64,000 nucleotides of DNA from Pseudomonas fluorescens (GCF_902498065.1 NZ_CABVIR010000003.1:558001-622000); one strand, 5' to 3'. Counted from the first letter of the stretch, positions 16,791-25,537 are shown. Translations and numbers: made by a program. Notes: generated by a model not told the origin, from the sequence alone.

Positions 16791-18161
16791 ATGAACCGAA
16801 ATCTGACCCTGAAACTCGGGGCTATTGCCCTGCTGATCCTGTTGCTGCTGATCCCGCTGTTGATGATCAACGGCGTCATCCAGGACCGCCAGCAACTGCG
16901 CGACGGCGTACTGGAAGACATCGCCCGCAGTTCCAGTTACAGCCAGCAACTCAGCGGCCCGCTGATGGTAGTGCCGTACCGCAAAGTGGTGCGCACCTGG
17001 AAGCTCAACGAAAAAACCAACGAACGGTACCAAGACATTGGTGAAGAGCGCGGTCGTCTGTATTTCCTGCCGGAGCACTTCGAACTCGACGGTCAGGTCC
17101 AGACCGAGCTGCGTTCCCGAGGCATCTATCAAGCGCGGCTGTTCCATGCCGATAACCGCATCACCGGGCATTTTTCGGTTCCGGCGCAACTGGGCATCAA
17201 GGAAAATTTCGCTGACTACCAGTTTGATCAACCGTTTCTGGCCGTCGGCATCAGCGACATTCGGGGTATCGAGAATGCGCTGAAACTTGAACTCAGCGGA
17301 GATCGCCTGGACTTCGTTCCCGGTAGCCAGGTGGGCTGGTTGGGGGAGGGGGTGCATGTGACGCTGCCGGCGCTCGATGCACAACGAGCCACGGAACTGG
17401 CCTTCGGTTTCGACCTGCGGTTGCAAGGCACTGGCCAGCTGCAGATCCTCCCGGTGGGCAAGACCAGCAAGGTATCGCTGAGCGCCAATTGGCCGCATCC
17501 GAGCTTCATCGGCAACTTCCTGCCGGCCCAGCGCGAAGTCACCGATCAAGGCTTCAGCGCAAACTGGCAGACTTCATTTTTCTCCACCAACCTGCAAGAA
17601 GCGCTGAGCAGTTGCGTATCCAGCGGTGTTTGCGATGCGTTCAATTCCCGCAGCTTCGGCGTGAGCTTCATCGACCCCGTCGACCAATACCTGAAGAGCG
17701 ACCGTGCGATCAAATACGCACTGCTGTTCATCGTCCTGACGTTCGCAGGTTTCTTCCTCTTCGAAGTGCTCAAAAGTCTGGCAGTGCACCCGGTGCAATA
17801 TGCGTTGGTGGGCGTGGCACTCGCGTTTTTCTACCTGCTGTTGCTGTCGTTTTCTGAACACATCGGCTTCGCCCTGGCGTATCTGTTGTCGGCCAGTGGT
17901 TGTGTGTTGTTGATCGGTTTTTATGTCTGCCATGTGCTGCGCAGCGTACGCCACGGGTTGAGTTTTTCGGCAGGATTGGCGGCGTTGTATGGGCTGCTTT
18001 ATGGCTTGTTGAGTGCCGAGGATTACGCGTTGTTGATGGGGTCGTTGTTACTGTTCGGGCTGCTGGGTGTGTTTATGGTGCTGACGCGCAAGCTGGATTG
18101 GTATGGGGTTGGGCAGAAGACGGCCCAGCCGCTGGAATTTGATATCGGGGTGGTGGAATGA
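16791..18161 (+). CDS. creD: Inner membrane protein CreD
   Basis: A 456-residue CreD family protein. TM1 is at about 7-27; a large periplasmic domain spans about 30-300 with the family pattern Q-L-S-G-P-L-M-V-V-P-Y near residue 50; five to six TM helices fill residues 305-440. CreD is the main target of CreBC and helps preserve the envelope, including under beta-lactam stress in Pseudomonas. GGAGAG precedes the ATG. Confidence 0.92.
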   Translation: MNRNLTLKLGAIALLILLLLIPLLMINGVIQDRQQLRDGVLEDIARSSSYSQQLSGPLMVVPYRKVVRTWKLNEKTNERYQDIGEERGRLYFLPEHFELDGQVQTELRSRGIYQARLFHADNRITGHFSVPAQLGIKENFADYQFDQPFLAVGISDIRGIENALKLELSGDRLDFVPGSQVGWLGEGVHVTLPALDAQRATELAFGFDLRLQGTGQLQILPVGKTSKVSLSANWPHPSFIGNFLPAQREVTDQGFSANWQTSFFSTNLQEALSSCVSSGVCDAFNSRSFGVSFIDPVDQYLKSDRAIKYALLFIVLTFAGFFLFEVLKSLAVHPVQYALVGVALAFFYLLLLSFSEHIGFALAYLLSASGCVLLIGFYVCHVLRSVRHGLSFSAGLAALYGLLYGLLSAEDYALLMGSLLLFGLLGVFMVLTRKLDWYGVGQKTAQPLEFDIGVVE

Positions 18162-18270
18162 GCCGGTCGTTGGGGTTGCGGGAGGATCAGCGCTGGGTTA
18201 ATGAGTTGACTAAATACATCAACTCACTATTTGAATATTCCCATCTGTCCGCAATTGACGAGAAAGTATC

Positions 18271-18377
18271 GGGTAAGGGGGTAAGGGGGTAAGGGAGGCA
18301 GATTTATTTGGATAAGAGGACGGATTTTTTAAGTTGTTAAGCTTAAATGCATCTGTCCCATTATCCCGGTCCCCTTA
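18271..18377. repeat. Imperfect inverted repeat with GGGTAAGG tandem repeats
   Basis: Three tandem copies of GGGTAAGG (18271-18294) run into a GGCAGATTTATTT block. An inverted counterpart, ATGCATCTGTCCCATTATCC, lies at 18347-18366. The arms resemble the CAGATTTATTT ends often seen with small mobile elements of the RAYT/IS200 type, but no transposase is present. It marks the junction between the creBCD end and cassette B3. Confidence 0.5.
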
Positions 18378-19154
18378 TCACATGCTATTTCTGATTGCGT
18401 CGCGTTGAGTTAATGAGTCTCTTCTTTCGATCAAACGCCCTACTTCTGGATGTTTTTTATGATATTTCAGATCTTCCAGATAAACTAATTTTTCGGTTCT
18501 GTGATGCGTAAGATTTTTAATGTTTGATTGCGTCTCTGCTTTTATCCAGTCTAAGTAGTTTGGGTTGGGAGTAGTATTTATTTCTACGGTAGCGCCATAT
18601 GATGGCAAGTATTCACTGCGTCCATATGAAGGCAATTCATTTATATAGTCCGCGACCAAGTTCCTATCCGCATTTTGAAGTTTTGATAGTCTATCTTGTT
18701 CCAGGGCGAGTGCGTCGTCGATTTTTTTTATGGTTTTGGGTACGCGCTTTATTTCGTCGCTGAGCAGGCTTCGCTGCCTGCCCATCATATTTAATAATCC
18801 TTTAAAAGGATTCTTAACGTGACCGGTCGGATCTTTCCAGTTTCTCGGATCCCCCCCACAATACCCATACGCATTCAACCCACCCTCCCCAAACGGACTC
18901 CAACTGTCCGGACTGTTAAACCGCATCAACACCGGATTGAACTGCCGATACCCCTTGCCCAAGTGATAACACCCGGTCAGCGGGTCCGGCAGTTCGCCGT
19001 TAAACCCCAGCAGGCTGAGCAAGCCATTTTCCCGTGTGGGATGACCGTACGGTGTGTAAGCGATGGAACGAGGCGGGTGCTCGTCGAGGGCGCTCAACAC
19101 CGAGCGCTGTTGATCGGTTGCCAGCAGGATTGTCTTGCGTGAATGCACAGGCAT
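18378..19154 (-). CDS. Orphan Rhs-core protein with coiled-coil-like tip (cassette B3)
   Basis: A 258-residue protein starting MPVHSRKTILLATDQ, with the same core as B1 and B2 up to DPTGH. The tip (about 112-258) is highly charged, with long Glu/Lys/Leu-rich stretches that probably form coiled coils, and two PSYG repeats (NELPSYGRSEYLPSYG). No toxin family is recognised. The palindrome lies 70 bases upstream. It sits downstream of creD, convergent with it, so the creBCD genes are flanked on both sides by B cassettes. Confidence 0.77.
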   Translation of the reverse strand: MPVHSRKTILLATDQQRSVLSALDEHPPRSIAYTPYGHPTRENGLLSLLGFNGELPDPLTGCYHLGKGYRQFNPVLMRFNSPDSWSPFGEGGLNAYGYCGGDPRNWKDPTGHVKNPFKGLLNMMGRQRSLLSDEIKRVPKTIKKIDDALALEQDRLSKLQNADRNLVADYINELPSYGRSEYLPSYGATVEINTTPNPNYLDWIKAETQSNIKNLTHHRTEKLVYLEDLKYHKKHPEVGRLIERRDSLTQRDAIRNSM

Positions 19155-19223
19155 TGGCTGTAACTCCGAGCGAGGTCGATGGAGCTGAACCCTTAGCATC
19201 GGAGTTTTTTCAGCGTTTGCCCA

Positions 19224-19239
19224 CTATCAGAACTGATAG
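19224..19239. promoter_or_regulatory. Rhs-cassette palindrome copy 6
   Basis: CTATCAG-AA-CTGATAG, perfect, 70 bases upstream of the B3 start and only 20 bases from the stop of the neighbouring GST gene. Confidence 0.78.
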
Positions 19240-19258
19240 GGTGCTGGCGCCGTTAGCG

Positions 19259-19888
19259 TCAAACCTTGGGCATTGTCGCCAGCATCGAAGGTCGCTGACT
19301 GACCTCGAAATACCACGCCGCCAGCAGCGGATTTGCCTCGCGCCATGCCAGGTCCGGATGACGCAAATCCACGTAGCCCAACGCACATGCCACGCTGATC
19401 GCCGCCACATCGAAATGGCTGGTCAGCTCGGCAATCGCCTCCGCTTCCAGCAACGCCAAGGCGCGGCGGATCTTGTCGCGCTGGCCGTCGAGCCATGCGT
19501 CCCAGTGTTTTTCCGGGGCGCGCAGGGCGACTTCATAGCGAACCAGCACCGCAGCGTCCATGATCCCGTCGGCCAGGGAGGCCAGGGTCAGGCGACGCCA
19601 GCGGGCCGAGCCTTCACGGGGGATCAGCGGGTTGCCGACGTGTTGGTGGTCGAGGTAATCGAGAATCACCCGGCTGTCGTGGATGACGTTGCCGTCGGCC
19701 AGGCGCAAGGCCGGGATCTTGCTCAGCGGGTTGTCGTCGATCAGGGTCACATCCGGGTCGACTGGCGTGAGCACACAGTTTTGCAGGGCGACGCGGTCTT
19801 GCTGACCGGTTTCGTGCAGCAGCACCATGACTTTGCGAACGAAGGGCGACAACGGGTTGTGATAGAGGGTCATGCTCGGGGCGGACAT
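19259..19888 (-). CDS. Glutathione S-transferase family protein
   Basis: A 209-residue cytosolic GST. The thioredoxin-like N-terminal domain has LYHNPLSPFVRKV, the catalytic-loop region where bacterial beta/theta-like GSTs carry a Ser or Cys, then NPLSKIPAL with the cis-Pro and H-D-S-R-V-I for the glutathione contact. A helical C-terminal domain follows. The start at 19888 gives the normal length; the longer frame to 19966 adds non-conserved residues. The substrate is unknown. Confidence 0.87.
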   Translation of the reverse strand: MSAPSMTLYHNPLSPFVRKVMVLLHETGQQDRVALQNCVLTPVDPDVTLIDDNPLSKIPALRLADGNVIHDSRVILDYLDHQHVGNPLIPREGSARWRRLTLASLADGIMDAAVLVRYEVALRAPEKHWDAWLDGQRDKIRRALALLEAEAIAELTSHFDVAAISVACALGYVDLRHPDLAWREANPLLAAWYFEVSQRPSMLATMPKV

Positions 19889-19970
19889 GGCAGCGTCTCG
19901 GTCGGTGGACAGTGTCGGCAGCATAGCGTGTTGGGCCGACAGCTCAAGATCCATAAAAAGCAACAAATCC

Positions 19971-20064
19971 CCTGTGGGGGCGAGCTTGCTCGCGATAGCG
20001 GAGGGTCAAGCAACATTAATGTTGACTGTCACGGCCTCATCGCGAGCAAGCTCGCTCCCACAGG
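19971..20064. repeat. REP pair between the GST and iron-uptake genes
   Basis: Facing REPs of the GCGAGCTTGCTCGCGAT type around a roughly 40-base spacer containing an AATATTAATG-like symmetric centre (CAACATTAATGTTG). Confidence 0.9.
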
Positions 20065-20066
20065 GT

Positions 20067-20246
20067 TTAGTGGTGTTGCAGGAGGCCGCGTAAGGCGAGG
20101 ACTGCTGGAATGCCTAATCCAAGCCAGCTCAGGGCATCCCAAACGCCATCCCCCAGCAAGGCCGAGAACAGCCCGGCGGCACTGAGCAGGGCGATGACGG
20201 TGGGCGTGGCGAAGACCTTCCAGAAGTTTGACTGTCGGGGTTTCAT
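20067..20246 (-). CDS. Small membrane protein coupled to the PepSY protein
   Basis: A 59-residue hydrophobic protein, MKPRQSNFWKVF then two predicted TM segments (about 13-31 and 34-54). Its ATG overlaps the PepSY stop codon by four bases (ATGA), so the two are probably translationally coupled. The start at 20246 is chosen over 20303 for that reason. Such small partners are common behind PepSY reductase-like genes at siderophore loci; the function is not known. Confidence 0.7.
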   Translation of the reverse strand: MKPRQSNFWKVFATPTVIALLSAAGLFSALLGDGVWDALSWLGLGIPAVLALRGLLQHH

Positions 20247-21373
20247 GCCACGCTCTCCGCTTTCTCCAGTACGGGTTTTGCCGCTTTGCGCCGCACCACC
20301 CACAAATAAACACCGCTGCCGAGCACGATGATGGTCAGCACATCCAGCGTCGCCCAGAGGATTTTCATCGGCATGCCGCCGTAATCACCGAAGTGCAGCG
20401 GCTGCGACATGCCCATGGCGTCCATGTACCACGGCCGTTCGGCCACGGCGGTGACTTGCAAGGTGCTGGCATCGATCAGTACCGGCGTGAGCAAGTGCGA
20501 CGTCAGGTGCGTGCTGCCTTTCATGAACACCGCGTAGTGATGCTCACTGGAAAACCGCGTGCCGGGGAAGGCAATGAAGTCTGGCTGCATGCCGGGCGCG
20601 ACTTCTTTGGCGATCTCGAGCAATCGGGTCGCGGGCGCGAGTTGCGTCAGCGCTGGTGCGTCGCGATACGGCGCGACCATCGCGCTCAGGCTGTCATTGC
20701 GCCATGCGGCGATCAGCAAGTCGGCGCAGGCACTGATGACGCCGGTGACGCCGACCACCAGCGCCCAGGTCAGGGTCACTACGCCAATCAGATTGTGCAG
20801 ATCGAGCCAGCGCAGGCGCGTGGATTTGTCCTGGCGTACGGTGGCGAATTTCAGCCTGCGCATGAACGGCAGGTACAGCACCGTCCCGGACACGATCGCC
20901 AGCACAAACAGAATCCCCATGAACGCCAGCAGCAGCTTGCCCGGCAGGCCGGCAAACATGTCCACGTGCAGACGCAGCATGACCATCATGAAACCGCCGT
21001 TGGCCGACGGCATTTCCAGTGCCTCGCCGGTGCGGGCGTCGAGCATGAAGGTGTGCGATGAATTCGGTTCGGTGCCGGCGGTGGCCGCCATGATCGCGAT
21101 GGCGGCGTTCGGTTCGTCTTCGTCGAAGCCGAAATACTGCATGACTTCGCCGGGACGATGTTTTTCTGCGGCCTGCACCAGCTGCTGCAAATTCAGCTGC
21201 GGGGTGTCGGCTGGCAGTTGCTTCAACTCGGCGGCATCCCCCAGCAAGTGGTCGATTTCGTGGTGGAAGATCAACGGCAGGCCGGTCAGTGCCAGCATCA
21301 GCAGGAAGACTGTGCAGATCAGGCTGGTCCAGGTGTGGACGAATGACCAGCGGCGTATTGTTTTGCTTTTCAT
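20243..21373 (-). CDS. PepSY-associated TM protein of an iron uptake locus
   Basis: A 376-residue inner membrane protein of the PepSY_TM family, with a first TM at about 14-36, a periplasmic PepSY domain (about 40-135), two central TM segments (about 140-165 and 185-210) and a last TM near 335-360. The family includes proteins believed to reduce ferric siderophores at the inner membrane. It lies directly downstream of the TonB receptor on the same strand, after a hairpin, which supports a role in releasing iron from the imported complex. Confidence 0.85.
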   Translation of the reverse strand: MKSKTIRRWSFVHTWTSLICTVFLLMLALTGLPLIFHHEIDHLLGDAAELKQLPADTPQLNLQQLVQAAEKHRPGEVMQYFGFDEDEPNAAIAIMAATAGTEPNSSHTFMLDARTGEALEMPSANGGFMMVMLRLHVDMFAGLPGKLLLAFMGILFVLAIVSGTVLYLPFMRRLKFATVRQDKSTRLRWLDLHNLIGVVTLTWALVVGVTGVISACADLLIAAWRNDSLSAMVAPYRDAPALTQLAPATRLLEIAKEVAPGMQPDFIAFPGTRFSSEHHYAVFMKGSTHLTSHLLTPVLIDASTLQVTAVAERPWYMDAMGMSQPLHFGDYGGMPMKILWATLDVLTIIVLGSGVYLWVVRRKAAKPVLEKAESVA

Positions 21374-21397
21374 TTTTCAGCCTTCAGAAATACCAAA

Positions 21398-21416
21398 GCC
21401 GTCCACGAAGGACGGC
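21398..21416 (-). terminator. Hairpin between the receptor and PepSY genes
   Basis: GCCGTCC-TTCGT-GGACGGC on the minus strand, followed by a modest T-rich stretch. It may be a partial terminator that lowers expression of the PepSY gene relative to the receptor. Confidence 0.55.
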
Positions 21417-21445
21417 CTGGTTACAGGGCGTATCAGATCAAGCGT

Positions 21446-23890
21446 TTACCACTTGTACGTTGCACTGGCGACGACACTGCGCAGGTCGCCGTAATAGCAG
21501 TAGAAGCCGTCGCAGGTGGAGATGTAATCCTTGTTGAGCAGGTTGGTCGCGTTCACGGCCAGCGAGGCACCTTTCAAGCTGTTGTCCAGGCGGCCCAGGT
21601 CGTAATGAACCGCCGCGTCGAACACGGTGTAGGCGTCAGCCTTGCCCAGCGTGGTGTTGCCTTGGTCGCCGTAAGTATTGCCGGTGTAACGGGCGCCGGC
21701 GCCAATGCCGAAGCCATCCAGCACGCCGTTGTGCCAGGTGTAATCGGCCCACAGCGAAGCCTGCTGGTTAGGCATCAGTTGCAGACGGTTGCCTTTGAAG
21801 TCGCCTTTCTGCACTTCGGATTTGGCCAGGGTGTAGGCGGCGATGATTTTCAGGTTGTCGGTGACGTCGGAGACCGCTTCCAGCTCCAGGCCTTTGACTT
21901 TCACTTCCCCGGTCTGGCTGGTGATCGGCACGTTGCCGACGGTGGTGGTGACGGACACGTTTTTCTGGGTCAGGTCGTACACCGCCGCGCTGAGCAATGT
22001 ATTGCTGCCTGGCGGCTGGTACTTGATGCCCAGTTCCCATTGCTGGCCTTCGGTCGGTTTGAACGATTCGGTAGCCGATGCGGCGGCGTTGCTGGTTGGC
22101 TGGAATGACTCGGCGTAGGAAAGATAAGGCACAAAGCCCGAATCGAACACGTAGCTGATCGCCGCGTTACCGCTGAATTTCTTGTCCCGTTCGGTGTTGG
22201 TTGCGTTCTCATCATTGAAGAACTTGGTGCCGGTATGGACCCAGTCTTCACGGCCGCCCAATGTCAGGCGCCATTGGTCGAGGGCCATCTGGTCCTGGAC
22301 GTACAAACCGGTCTGATAGGTCTTCTGGTCCTGGTCATAGAACGCATCGGAGCGCGGTGGGCGAGTGATCGGCAGGCCGTATTGCGGGGTGTTGACGTTG
22401 ATGCCCGGCGCGGTCCCGAAGATCGAGAGGTAGTTGGTGTTGTTGCGCTGGTGATCCAACCCGATCAGCAGGGTATGACGGACGTCACCCGTGGAAAAAT
22501 CGCCCTGAAAGTTGTTATCCACCGCGAACTGGCTGATGTCTTCCTCGACATTGGTCGTGCCCCGCCCGGTATTGCCCTGATCGTCGACGACATAACCGAA
22601 AGCGGCGAGCGAGGGAATATAGCTGTTGACGGTAATGGCCTGGAACGACAGGTCGGACTTGGTGTAGCGCAGGTTCTGACGGAACTGCCAGACATCGTTC
22701 AGACGATGTTCGAAGGCGTAGCCCAGTGCGTAGTAGGTGCGGTCGTAGTACTCGTAGTTCGGATCTCCCAGGTTCTTGTGGTGGGAAATATCGCCGAACG
22801 GCATGTCGATTTTGGTGCCCTGGATCGAGTGGAACTGGCTGGTGATGCCGGTATCGTCACGGGTGAACTGCGTGAGCAGGGTGAATTTGGTGTCGTCGTC
22901 GATGTTCCAGGTCAGGCTCGGCGCAATGTTGTAGCGCTTGTTGTCGATGTGGTCGATCTGCGTACCGCTGTCGCGAACTACGCCGCTGACGCCGTAGAGG
23001 AACTGGCCTTCGTCGTCGATCTTGCCGGTGCTGGCGAAGTTGATCTGGCGGTGATTGTCGCTGCCGTACTGCACCTGGATTTCATTGCTCGACTCGGCGC
23101 TGGGACGACGGCTGACCATGTCCAGCAAACCGCCCGGCGGTGTCTGGCCGTACACCGATGAAGCCGGGCCGCGCAGCAGGGCGAGGCGGTCGAGGTTCCA
23201 GGTTTCCGGTTTCGGGTTGGCGTACACGCCTTTCGGCAGCGGCAAGCCGTCGAGGAACTGGGTCGGTTCAAAACCACGTACTCGCAGCCAGTCGGTACGG
23301 GTGTCGCTGCCGAAGCTGCTGGCGGTGATGCCAGGCATGTAGCGCACGGCGTCATCAAGGCTGTGCACGCTGCGGTCGTCCATTTGTTCGCGGGTGGCGA
23401 TCGAAATCGAACGCGGCGCTTCAACCAGCGCGGTGTCGGTCTTGGTGCCGGCGGCAGTGCGCTTGGCCAGGTAACCTTCCACCGGGCCCCAGGCGCTTTC
23501 AGTGTTTTCAACGCCGATGATCGCCGTTTCCGGCAGCGCCATCACACCTTCAGGCATGGCCACCAGGCTGTAGGTGCCGGTGCTGCTCTGTTCCAGTTGC
23601 AGACCGGTGCCGCGCAACGCGGCACGCAAGGCGCCAGCCGCGTCGAACTGGCCATTGACCGGTGCCGAGGTCTTGCCCGCCGCCAGCGACGGATTCAGCG
23701 ACAGCGCGAGGCCCGACTGGCTGGCGATCTGGTTCAACGTGCTGGCCAATGGCGCGGCCGGCAGGTTGTAGGCGCGAACGCTGGACGCCTGTTCGGCGGC
23801 GATCAGTGGGCTGCTGGCCAGAGGGGTGCAAAGGGCAATGGCGACCGCCAGCAAACTGGGGCGCAACAAGGTGTCTAGCGAACGGGACAT
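21446..23890 (-). CDS. TonB-dependent siderophore receptor with signalling domain
   Basis: An 814-residue outer membrane receptor of the FpvA/FoxA/FiuA class. A signal peptide (about 1-31, ending LIAAEQ) is followed by the secretin/TonB N-terminal (STN) signalling domain (about 40-110), a plug domain (about 145-255, with the RVRGFEPTQFLDGLPL and LLRGPASSVYGQTPPGG motifs) and a beta-barrel ending in the aromatic residue W. The STN domain, together with the FecI and FecR genes upstream, shows cell-surface signalling: ferric siderophore binding is relayed through FecR to the ECF sigma factor. The order fecI-fecR-receptor on one strand is typical. The siderophore is probably a hydroxamate, but this cannot be settled here. 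Confidence 0.92.
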   Translation of the reverse strand: MSRSLDTLLRPSLLAVAIALCTPLASSPLIAAEQASSVRAYNLPAAPLASTLNQIASQSGLALSLNPSLAAGKTSAPVNGQFDAAGALRAALRGTGLQLEQSSTGTYSLVAMPEGVMALPETAIIGVENTESAWGPVEGYLAKRTAAGTKTDTALVEAPRSISIATREQMDDRSVHSLDDAVRYMPGITASSFGSDTRTDWLRVRGFEPTQFLDGLPLPKGVYANPKPETWNLDRLALLRGPASSVYGQTPPGGLLDMVSRRPSAESSNEIQVQYGSDNHRQINFASTGKIDDEGQFLYGVSGVVRDSGTQIDHIDNKRYNIAPSLTWNIDDDTKFTLLTQFTRDDTGITSQFHSIQGTKIDMPFGDISHHKNLGDPNYEYYDRTYYALGYAFEHRLNDVWQFRQNLRYTKSDLSFQAITVNSYIPSLAAFGYVVDDQGNTGRGTTNVEEDISQFAVDNNFQGDFSTGDVRHTLLIGLDHQRNNTNYLSIFGTAPGINVNTPQYGLPITRPPRSDAFYDQDQKTYQTGLYVQDQMALDQWRLTLGGREDWVHTGTKFFNDENATNTERDKKFSGNAAISYVFDSGFVPYLSYAESFQPTSNAAASATESFKPTEGQQWELGIKYQPPGSNTLLSAAVYDLTQKNVSVTTTVGNVPITSQTGEVKVKGLELEAVSDVTDNLKIIAAYTLAKSEVQKGDFKGNRLQLMPNQQASLWADYTWHNGVLDGFGIGAGARYTGNTYGDQGNTTLGKADAYTVFDAAVHYDLGRLDNSLKGASLAVNATNLLNKDYISTCDGFYCYYGDLRSVVASATYKW

Positions 23891-23964
23891 ACGGCGGCTC
23901 CTGAAAGGGAATACTTCTCAATTGCCTAGGTGCCGGACGAGAATCCAAAAGTGATAGGGCTGGA

Positions 23965-23979
23965 TGAAAATAATTTCGA
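23965..23979 (-). promoter_or_regulatory. Candidate Fur box upstream of the receptor
   Basis: TGAAAATAATTTCGA agrees with about 10 of 14 informative positions of the heptamer model TGATAAT-N-ATTATCA. It lies 75 bases upstream of the receptor start. This is a weak single-site call. Confidence 0.35.
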
Positions 23980-24050
23980 TTCAGCAATTATGGTGAGGCC
24001 GAAGGCCTCTTCGCGGACAAGTCGAAGGCGTCCGCTCAGACAACGACAGC

Positions 24051-25022
24051 TCAGGGCTTGGCTTCTGCCTTCGCCACCGTCACCCACCATTGCGTGTGCT
24101 GTTCGATCTGCACCGGCAAGGTCGGCAGCAGGGCGCTCAACGCCAGATCGGTATCGTGCAACGGGAAACTGCCGGTGATCCGCAGGTCGGCAACCTCTGG
24201 CGCAATGCCCAGATGCCCACGCCGATAACGACCGAGCTCGTGAACCAGGTCTTCCAGCCGCGCGTTGTCCACCACCAGCATGCCGCGTGTCCAGGCATCG
24301 GCGCCGAGGTTAAGCGCGATGATCGGGCCCAGGCCGTTGTTGCGCATCAGCACTTGCTGGCCTTCGCGAAGGATCTGTTCTTCAGCGCTCGACTCCGGGT
24401 GGGCGGCCACGGCGGACTGCAACACGCTCAGGCGCGTGCCTTCTTCCTCGCGCTTGACCAGGAAACGCGTGCCGAGTGCGCGCATGCTGCCTTCGCGGGT
24501 TTCGACGATAAACGGCCGCGCATCGCCATGACCGGTTTCGACGAGAATTTCCCCGTCCTGAAGAATCACCCGGCGCTGCTTCTCATCAAACCGCACATCC
24601 ACGGCGCTGTGGGTGTTGAGGTTGATCAGCGTGCCGTCGCTCAGGCGCAGGGTGCGTTGCTCGCCAGTGGCGGTGCGCTGATCCGCCAGCCAATAGTCGA
24701 CCGGCAAATAACGATCACCGGCAAACAGCGCCAGACCAATCACCGCAACGATGCTGGCCACGCCACTGCCGAGTTTGCGCACCCGCCGGCGAATGCTTTC
24801 ACGCGATTGCAGCAATGCGGTGCGGGCGGGGCCGCTGGCCACGCTGAAACGCTGATCGAGCATGCCCAACTGGCGCCAGGCGCGGGCGTGTTCTTCGTGG
24901 GCGGCGTGCCATTTGGCGAACTCTTCGCGCTCCACCGGGTTGCCGGAATCCAGCGACAATTGCCAGGCAATCGCCGCGTCCAGCACCTGCGCCGAGACCG
25001 GTTTGGAACTGACCGGGCTCAC
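24051..25022 (-). CDS. FecR-family anti-sigma factor/sigma regulator
   Basis: A 323-residue protein. The N-terminal cytoplasmic anti-sigma region (about 1-80) has the W-x-x-x-x-x-x-H-A-R-A-W-R-Q-L pattern of DUF4880/FecR proteins. One TM segment follows at about 86-106, then the periplasmic FecR domain and C-terminal STN-like part. It overlaps the sigma gene by four bases and precedes the receptor gene, so it should carry the signal from the receptor's STN domain to the sigma factor. Confidence 0.92.
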   Translation of the reverse strand: MSPVSSKPVSAQVLDAAIAWQLSLDSGNPVEREEFAKWHAAHEEHARAWRQLGMLDQRFSVASGPARTALLQSRESIRRRVRKLGSGVASIVAVIGLALFAGDRYLPVDYWLADQRTATGEQRTLRLSDGTLINLNTHSAVDVRFDEKQRRVILQDGEILVETGHGDARPFIVETREGSMRALGTRFLVKREEEGTRLSVLQSAVAAHPESSAEEQILREGQQVLMRNNGLGPIIALNLGADAWTRGMLVVDNARLEDLVHELGRYRRGHLGIAPEVADLRITGSFPLHDTDLALSALLPTLPVQIEQHTQWWVTVAKAEAKP

Positions 25023-25537
25023 ACCGGTTCACCGTACAGCGCGATGTAGCACTGACGAATGCCTTGCGCCAGATACTGACGCACCCGTGGCACCGACACG
25101 CCCAGGCGCAGGGCGATTTCCGCGTGGCTGAGGCCGTCCAGACGGTTGTAGAGAAACGCCGCCCGCGCCTTGCTCGAGAGTTTGCCGAGCAGGCGGTCGA
25201 TGTTTTTCAGGTCTTCGAGGATCATCTGCTGTTCTTCCACCGACGGCTGCTCGCCTTCGGGGATCAGCATCAATTCGGTGAGGTAGGCCTGTTCCAGCGC
25301 AGCGCGGCGGAAGTAGTCGAACAGCAGGCCCTTGGCGATCGCCACCAGAAACGCCCGAGGTTCGCGAGGTTCGTTCAGTTGATCACGGCCCAGCAAGCGC
25401 ACGAAGGTGTCCTGGCTCAGGTCTTCGGCCCGTTGCGGGCAGGCGATATTGCGTCGAAGCCAGGCCAATAGCCAACTGCGGTGGTCGCGATATAACGCAC
25501 CGACGAGCTCACTGTGGGGGCTTTGGACTGACGACAC
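25019..25537 (-). CDS. FecI-like ECF sigma-70 factor
   Basis: A 172-residue iron-starvation ECF sigma factor. Region 2 includes AEDLSQDTFVRLL and region 4 includes LDGLSHAEIALRLGVSVPRVRQYLAQG, both typical of FecI/FiuI. It probably directs RNA polymerase to the receptor promoter when FecR signals. It is overlapped by fecR (4 bases). A Fur-like sequence near 25568-25585 (CGAGAATTGTTCGCG) is too weak to call separately. Confidence 0.92.
   Translation of the reverse strand: MSSVQSPHSELVGALYRDHRSWLLAWLRRNIACPQRAEDLSQDTFVRLLGRDQLNEPREPRAFLVAIAKGLLFDYFRRAALEQAYLTELMLIPEGEQPSVEEQQMILEDLKNIDRLLGKLSSKARAAFLYNRLDGLSHAEIALRLGVSVPRVRQYLAQGIRQCYIALYGEPV

Noticed and set aside
10279..19888. Whole interval as a genomic island or prophage
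   Set aside because: No integrase, tRNA or phage genes are present, and creBCD and the other genes are ordinary core genes; only the Rhs cassettes look acquired.
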